Shown here in pieces: positions 59,444 through 64,000 of a stretch of DNA of 64,000 nt; position 1 is the first letter of the stretch, and every line of letters starts with the position of its first letter. The notes under the pieces were generated by a model. That model had not been told where the DNA came from, made no database searches, and saw only the letters and a list, made by a program, of their open reading frames with translations. Source of the DNA: F1-60-MAGs163 sp046091165 (lineage in GTDB: Bacteria > Actinomycetota > Thermoleophilia > Solirubrobacterales > Solirubrobacteraceae). Location of the stretch: contig JBJTBE010000008.1 of NCBI GenBank assembly GCA_046091165.1, positions 1 to 64,000 of the forward strand, in the 5' to 3' direction. Made by a program: the position numbers and the translations under genes.

Positions 59444-60328
59444 ATGCGCGACGAAGCGACCTTTCAGGTAAAGGCCGGCCTGGCCGAGATGCTCAAGGGC
59501 GGCGTCATCATGGACGTCGTCGACGCCGAGCAGGCCCGCATCGCCGAGGCGGCCGGGGCCTGCGCGGTCATGGCCCTGGAGCGGGTGCCGTCCGACATCC
59601 GCCGCGACGGCGGCGTGGCCCGCATGAGCGACCCGCAGATGATCCGCGGGATCCAGGAGGCGGTGACCATTCCCGTGATGGCCAAGGCGCGCATCGGCCA
59701 CTTCGCCGAGGCGCAGGTCCTGGAGGCGCTGGAGGTCGACTACATCGACGAGTCCGAGGTCCTTACGCCGGCCGACGAGGCAAACCACATCGACAAGTGG
59801 CCGTTCAGGGTGCCTTTCGTCTGCGGGGCCACCAACCTCGGCGAGGCCCTGAGGCGTATCGCCGAAGGCGCCGCCATGATCCGCTCGAAGGGGGAGGCCG
59901 GCACCGGCGACATCGTCGAGGCCGTGCGCCACCTGCGCACCATCAACGGGGAGATCCGGCGCCTGGGGACCCTCGACGAGGCCCAGCTGGCCACCGCCGC
60001 CAAGGAGCACGGAGCCCCGGTAGACCTGGTTCGCCAGGTGGCCCGGGACGGCAAGCTTCCGGTGGTTCTCTTCTGCGCCGGCGGTATCGCCACCCCGGCC
60101 GACGCCTCGCTGGTGATGCAGCTCGGCGCCGAAGGCGTGTTCGTCGGCTCGGGAATCTTCAAGAGCGAAGACCCGGAGCGCCGCGGGGCCGCGATCGTCG
60201 AGGCCACCACCCACTTCGCCGACGCCGAACGGGTGCTCGGCGCCTCCGACGGGCTCGGGGCGGCCATGGACTCTCTCGAGGCCAGCAAGCTCGAGGGAGA
60301 CCAGGTCCTCAGCACCCGCGGCTGGTGA
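59444..60328 (+). CDS. pdxS: Pyridoxal 5'-phosphate synthase subunit PdxS
   Basis: Makes PLP from ribose 5-phosphate, glyceraldehyde 3-phosphate and ammonia from PdxT. 294 residues: GGVIMDVVDAEQARIAEAAG, LERVPSDIRRDGGVARMSDP, MAKARIGHFAEAQVLEAL with the first catalytic Lys, GAAMIRSKGEAGTGDIVEAV with the second, VGSGIFKSEDPERR. Complete. Overlaps pdxT by GTGA. Confidence 0.97.
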   Translation: MRDEATFQVKAGLAEMLKGGVIMDVVDAEQARIAEAAGACAVMALERVPSDIRRDGGVARMSDPQMIRGIQEAVTIPVMAKARIGHFAEAQVLEALEVDYIDESEVLTPADEANHIDKWPFRVPFVCGATNLGEALRRIAEGAAMIRSKGEAGTGDIVEAVRHLRTINGEIRRLGTLDEAQLATAAKEHGAPVDLVRQVARDGKLPVVLFCAGGIATPADASLVMQLGAEGVFVGSGIFKSEDPERRGAAIVEATTHFADAERVLGASDGLGAAMDSLEASKLEGDQVLSTRGW

Positions 60329-60921
60329 GCGCAGCGGCAGGCGCGGGTTCCCCGACCGTCGGGGTGCTCGCCCTGCAGGGAGACTTCGAGGCCCACGGCT
60401 CCATGCTCCGGCGCGCCGGAGCAGGCGTGGAAGAGGTTCGGGTCCCCGCCGACCTGCTGGGCCTCGACGCGCTGGTTCTCCCGGGCGGCGAGTCGACGAC
60501 GATGGCCCTGGGGATCGAGCGCGAGGGCCTGGCCGGCCCGCTGCAGGATTTCTGTTCGAGCGGCCGTCCCGTGCTGGCGACCTGCGCCGGGATGATCATC
60601 CTCGGCCGGGACCACCTCGGCGTCCTCGACGCCTCGGTCCGGCGCAACGCCTTCGGCCGCCAGGTTCGCAGCTTCGAGCAGGAGGTCGACCTCGGCCTGG
60701 ACGGCGGCCCGGTCCGTGCCGCGTTCATCCGTGCGCCGTGGGTCGACGAGTGGGGGCCCCAGGTCGAGGTCCTGGCCGAGGTTGACGGCCACCCGGTGGC
60801 CGTGCGCCAGGGGCCCGTCCTGGCCGTCGCCTTTCACCCGGAGATCGCCGGCGATGAGCGGCTCCACCGCGCGCTGGTCGAGGATGCGGCCACGGCCCGG
60901 ACACGATCGGGCCTGACCTGA
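60325..60921 (+). CDS. pdxT: Pyridoxal 5'-phosphate synthase glutaminase subunit PdxT
   Basis: Glutamine amidotransferase that supplies NH3 to PdxS. 198 residues from GTG 60325: VGVLALQGDFEAHGSMLRRA, LPGGESTTMALG, LATCAGMIILGRD with the nucleophile Cys, AFIRAPWV, and VAFHPEIAGDERLH with the catalytic His and Glu. Complete. Its TGA is overlapped by a CTG that may start the next gene. Confidence 0.95.
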   Translation: MSAAAGAGSPTVGVLALQGDFEAHGSMLRRAGAGVEEVRVPADLLGLDALVLPGGESTTMALGIEREGLAGPLQDFCSSGRPVLATCAGMIILGRDHLGVLDASVRRNAFGRQVRSFEQEVDLGLDGGPVRAAFIRAPWVDEWGPQVEVLAEVDGHPVAVRQGPVLAVAFHPEIAGDERLHRALVEDAATARTRSGLT

Positions 60922-60953
60922 GCCACCCCGTCCTCATCAACGGCCGCGCAGCC

Positions 60954-61946
60954 GTGCGCAGCCGGTACGGGGGCGTCGAGCTCTGGGCCCGCGAGCTCTC
61001 CGCCCGCCTGCCCGCGATCGCCCCCGATCGCTACCGGGTCGTCGCGCCGCCGGCGCTCCTTGCCGGGCCGGCCGGGCAGCCATGGGAGCAGGTGGTACTT
61101 CCGGGTGGCGCGAGAATTGCCGGTGCTTCCCTGATCCTGGGCCCCGCCAACCTTGCCCCGCTGGCCTACGGGGGGAACGTCGTGGTGATCCACGATGCCG
61201 CCGCCATCCGGGAACCCGAGTGGTATTCGCCGACCTACGCCAGGTGGCAGCGCATGGTGATGCCGAGGATCGCCCGGGGGGCCAAGGCGGTGATCGTTCC
61301 CAGCGAGTTCTCGAAGGACGAGGTGGTGGAGCTCCTCGGCGTCGACCCCCTTCGCGTCTCGGTGATTCCGGGCGGCGTGGACGACCGCTTCTCGCCGGAC
61401 GTCGACCCGGAACCGGCAGCACTCGCCCTGGGCCTGGCGAAGCCGTACGTGCTGTCGGTGGGGGGCATGACCTCGCGGAAGAACTTTGGCGTCCTGGAGG
61501 AGGTGGCCTCCGCGCTCGCGGCCGACGGCGTCGAGGTCGTCGTCGCCGGGGAGGAGCGCAGGGAGCTCGAGGGCGTCCTTCCCGTCGGGCTTCGTTACCT
61601 GGGAAGGGTGCCCGACGCCCTCCTGCCCGGGCTCTATGCCGGAGCGCAGGCGTTCGTCCTGCCTTCCCTGCACGAGGGGTTCGGCTTGACCGCGCTGGAG
61701 GCGATGAAGAGCGGGCTGCCGGTCGTGGTGTCCAACCGTGGCGCGCTCCCCGAGCTCTGCGGCGATGCTGCCACCTGCGTCGACCCGCTCGATGCGGAAG
61801 CAATTGCCGGCGCGCTGCGGGAGGCGATCGCCACGGAAGCGCCCGTGCCGGCGGCCGTTGAGCGGGCGAACGGCTTCAGCTGGGCACAGACCGCCGCGCG
61901 GGTCGACGCGCTCGTCGGCGAGCTGCTCGCAGGCTCCCGGGCCTAG
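60954..61946 (+). CDS. GT4-family glycosyltransferase
   Basis: GT-B glycosyltransferase; 330 residues from GTG 60954. VIHDAAAIREPEWYSPTYAR, VIVPSEFSKDEVVELLGVDP, VIPGGVDDRFSPD, YVLSVGGMTSRKNFGVLEEV, then SLHEGFGLTALEAMKSGLPV with the donor-binding E-x7-E. In-frame sequence upstream reads SHPVLINGRAAV, which looks like the family's first beta strand and is not covered by an ATG, GTG or TTG; a CTG at 60918, overlapping the pdxT stop, could be the true start. Donor and acceptor unknown. Ends in a CTAG shared with the MBL gene. Confidence 0.86.
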   Translation: MRSRYGGVELWARELSARLPAIAPDRYRVVAPPALLAGPAGQPWEQVVLPGGARIAGASLILGPANLAPLAYGGNVVVIHDAAAIREPEWYSPTYARWQRMVMPRIARGAKAVIVPSEFSKDEVVELLGVDPLRVSVIPGGVDDRFSPDVDPEPAALALGLAKPYVLSVGGMTSRKNFGVLEEVASALAADGVEVVVAGEERRELEGVLPVGLRYLGRVPDALLPGLYAGAQAFVLPSLHEGFGLTALEAMKSGLPVVVSNRGALPELCGDAATCVDPLDAEAIAGALREAIATEAPVPAAVERANGFSWAQTAARVDALVGELLAGSRA

Positions 61947-62983
61947 GAGGTCGCGAAGCGCACCACGCCGGCGTCCTCGTCGACCACGACCTCGCCTGCG
62001 GCCCTGAGCAGGTCGACGTGCCCCAGGATCTCCGAGAGCGTGAGGTAGGCCTGGGTGACCGCGACGTTTCCCCACATCCTTTCGGCGACCTCGTGGGCGG
62101 TGGCCGGGCCATCGGCCAGCATCCCGAGGATCTTTGCCGCGCGCCGCTCGTGAAGGGCGCGGCGTTCGGCGATCAGCAAGCGGTAATCGTCGAAGGCCGG
62201 GCCGTGGCCCCCCAGCACCGCAACGACTCCCTCCATCTTCTCGGTGAGCGCCAGAGATTCGAGGTAGATCTCGAGCTGGTGCGGGCGCTCCAGCGCTTCG
62301 GCGGCTGGGTCGCCCGGCAGGCCCCAGTCGAGCCGGCGGGCGATCAGGGGATTGGAGGAGACGTCGGCCAGGAGGTGGTCCCCGCCTATCAGCACGCCCG
62401 CCCCGCGGTCCAGGAAGACGGTGTCCGAGGGCGAGTGTCCGGGGCGGGCATGGACCTCGAGCTCGCGGCCGGCGAAACCGAGGGTGTCACCGTCGGCGAG
62501 GGCCACGTCGGGAGTCACCGGTGCGCCCCAGCCCCGGAACGATGCCGAGACGGCCTGCAGGGCCAGCCGCACGTCGTCGGGAATCCCGTGCCTGGCCATC
62601 ACGCGCTCGGCGAAGGCGTCCTCGGCGGCCATCCAGCCGGAGTAGTTCTCCAGGCAGGGGCCCAGCCCCTCGATGGCGACCACTTCGGCGCCGGAGCCGC
62701 GGGCCAGCACTCCGGCCAGGCCGATGTGGTCCATGTGCTGATGGGTGAGGAGGATCCGGTCGATCTCCTCCACGGTCCGGCCCAGCGAGGCCAGCCCCGC
62801 CCCGAGCGCCTCCAGCGCCAGGCCCGAGTTCGGGCCGGTATCGATGAGGGTCAGCGGTTCATCGTCAACCAGGTAAAGGTTGACCGGGCCGACCAGAAAC
62901 GGGGTCGGGATCGGTATGCAGTGAATGCCGGCCCCGGCGGCGATGGCGGCCTCGGGCGCCTGCGGGTCCCAGCGGCCGCTCAT
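61943..62983 (-). CDS. MBL-fold hydrolase (LACTB2-like) with winged-helix C-terminus
   Basis: 346 residues. VNLYLVDDEPLTLIDTGPNS, LLTHQHMDHIGLAGVL (metal site), ARPGHSPSDTVFLDRGAGVL, GGDHLLADVSSNP, GGHGPAFDDYRLLI; the last 70 residues form a winged helix (ILGMLADGPATAHEVAERMW) as in LACTB2-type and other MBL/RNase-like proteins. Substrate unknown. The ATG overlaps the stop of the phosphomutase (ATGA). Confidence 0.88.
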   Translation of the reverse strand: MSGRWDPQAPEAAIAAGAGIHCIPIPTPFLVGPVNLYLVDDEPLTLIDTGPNSGLALEALGAGLASLGRTVEEIDRILLTHQHMDHIGLAGVLARGSGAEVVAIEGLGPCLENYSGWMAAEDAFAERVMARHGIPDDVRLALQAVSASFRGWGAPVTPDVALADGDTLGFAGRELEVHARPGHSPSDTVFLDRGAGVLIGGDHLLADVSSNPLIARRLDWGLPGDPAAEALERPHQLEIYLESLALTEKMEGVVAVLGGHGPAFDDYRLLIAERRALHERRAAKILGMLADGPATAHEVAERMWGNVAVTQAYLTLSEILGHVDLLRAAGEVVVDEDAGVVRFATS

Positions 62984-64000
62984 CCGCGGATGATTTCCAG
63001 CACCTCGTCGCGCCTGGCCTCCATGTCCTCCTGCGAGACGAGCGACTCGAGGCAGAGGCGCAGGAGCGGCTCGGTGTTGGATGCGCGGACGTTGAAGTGC
63101 CAGTCCTCGAAGTCCACGCTGACGCCGTCGATGTGGCTGATCTCGGCGCCCTGCGCTGCGTAGATCTCCTCGATCTCGTCCATCTTGGCCTGTGCGTCGG
63201 CGACCTCGGAGTTGATCTCGCCGCTGATGAAGTAGGTCGAACGAAGCCCTTCGAGCATCTCACTGAGGCCCTTGCCGGACCTGGAGATCTGCTCGAGCAT
63301 CAGCAGGGCGGGAATGGTGCCGGAGTCGGCGCAGTAGAAGTCGCGGAAGTAGTAGTGGCCGGAGACCTCGCCGCCGAAGATTGCATCCTCCTCGCGCATG
63401 CGCGTCTTAAAGAAGGCGTGGCCCACCCGGTTGGGGAGTGCCGTTCCGCCGAGGCGCTCGACGGTGTCGCGCACCGCCCGTGAGGCCCGCACGTCGTAGA
63501 GGATCAGCGAGCCGGGGTCCTTCTCCAGGAGGTTCTCGGCCAGCAGTGCCGTCAGGAAGTCGCCGTCAACGAAGCGGCCGGTGTCGTCGATGAAGAAGCA
63601 GCGGTCGGCATCACCGTCCCAGGCAATTCCCAGGTCGGCCCCGGTCTCCAGGACGCGGTCGATGATGAACTGCCGGTTCTCGGGCAGCAGGGGGTTGGGC
63701 TCGTGCCCGGGGAAGTTGCCGTCGGGGACGAAGTAGTTCTCGTCGAGGTCGAGCTTCAGGTAGCGCAGGATCGGGCCCACCATGGGGCCGGCCATCCCGT
63801 TGCCGCCGTCCACCACCACCTTCAGCGGCTTGACGGCGCCAGGGTCGATGAACTTGAGGGCGTCGGCGCCAAACGGGTTGTAGACCTTCTTCGTCTCGGA
63901 GGTCCCGCCGCCGGGCGCCGGTCCGAGACCGGCGTCGATCAGCCGCCGGATCTCCGCTATGCCGCTGTCACCGGAGAGGGCGATGGCGCCCTGCTTGACC
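62980..64000 (-). CDS. Phosphomannomutase/phosphoglucomutase, partial (N-terminus off the window)
   Basis: Alpha-D-phosphohexomutase superfamily. The open frame enters from the window end (VKQGAIALSGDSGIAEIRRL) and has VVVDGGNGMAGPMVG, GIAWDGDADRCFFIDDTGRF (metal-binding D-G-D-A-D-R), FGGEVSGHYYFRDFYCADSG (sugar-binding), and a C-terminal phosphate-binding VRASNTEPLLRLCLES. The active-site Ser loop would lie beyond position 64000. The sugar-loop E-V-S-G-H supports PMM/PGM rather than phosphoglucosamine mutase. Likely feeds GDP-mannose or UDP-glucose for the neighbouring glycosyltransferases. Confidence 0.93.
   Translation of the reverse strand, partial: VKQGAIALSGDSGIAEIRRLIDAGLGPAPGGGTSETKKVYNPFGADALKFIDPGAVKPLKVVVDGGNGMAGPMVGPILRYLKLDLDENYFVPDGNFPGHEPNPLLPENRQFIIDRVLETGADLGIAWDGDADRCFFIDDTGRFVDGDFLTALLAENLLEKDPGSLILYDVRASRAVRDTVERLGGTALPNRVGHAFFKTRMREEDAIFGGEVSGHYYFRDFYCADSGTIPALLMLEQISRSGKGLSEMLEGLRSTYFISGEINSEVADAQAKMDEIEEIYAAQGAEISHIDGVSVDFEDWHFNVRASNTEPLLRLCLESLVSQEDMEARRDEVLEIIRG

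Overview
The window is a GC-rich (roughly 70%), gene-dense stretch of a bacterial chromosome. Gene content and order point to the Actinomycetota: an F420-type LLM oxidoreductase, tlyA-nadK-recN-steA-mctB-pyrG-xerD synteny, many GTG starts, 4-nt start/stop overlaps and apparently leaderless promoters. A deep lineage such as Thermoleophilia is my inference from overall flavour; no rRNA is present to prove it. There is no insertion sequence, prophage, integron or CRISPR array. The longest gap between recognised genes is 262 bp (dxs to tlyA), so no stretch over 300 bases lacks a gene.

Layout. 1-7.4 kb (minus): a heterodimeric ABC exporter pair, a formylglycine-generating enzyme, cytochrome bd oxidase cydA-cydB, then two tandem tiny acidic proteins, the last running off the window. 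7.4-9.5 kb: a small Cys4 protein, a membrane protein with a strict Gly-X3 repeat, a secreted glycoside-hydrolase-like protein and a Met-type tRNA. 9.6-21.1 kb (plus): formimidoyltransferase homologue, MBL hydrolase, hisS, aspS, a NifU-like/MnmA fusion, alaS, ruvX, mltG, aroE: a translation and cell-wall block with heavily overlapping reading frames. 21.1-25.4 kb: HdeD-like membrane protein, polysaccharide deacetylase, ribonuclease D, small proteins and a prepilin peptidase.

25.4-36 kb (plus): shikimate pathway (aroC, fused aroK-aroB, aroQ), Xaa-Pro peptidase, then efp, nusB, xseB, polyprenyl synthase and dxs, interrupted by one antisense acyltransferase. 36-47.9 kb: tlyA, nadK, recN, steA, mctB, pyrG and xerD in the order known from mycobacteria and corynebacteria, with extra genes (msrB, a GT4/MraY-like protein, an M20 peptidase, a DUF3866 protein). 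47.9-52.7 kb: mutM, glutaredoxin, recO, dgt, dnaG, tRNA-Asn. 52.8-58.4 kb: UGT-like glycosyltransferase, LLM oxidoreductase, SDR, a redoxin-like lipoprotein, an acyl-CoA dehydrogenase under a 22-bp palindromic operator, and a small unknown protein. 58.5-64 kb: RpiR-type regulator, pdxS-pdxT (vitamin B6), GT4 glycosyltransferase, MBL hydrolase and a truncated phosphomannomutase/phosphoglucomutase.

Most genes are housekeeping. The more unusual signals are: a recurrent TANNNT box 6-10 nt before start codons (leaderless promoters), sometimes built from the previous gene's TAG stop; convergent genes that share one CTAG as both stop codons; a (GX3)12 repeat protein; the tandem acidic peptides; the NifU-MnmA fusion with a missing scaffold cysteine; and a Trp-rich 19-codon ORF with a strong Shine-Dalgarno sequence in the dxs-tlyA gap.
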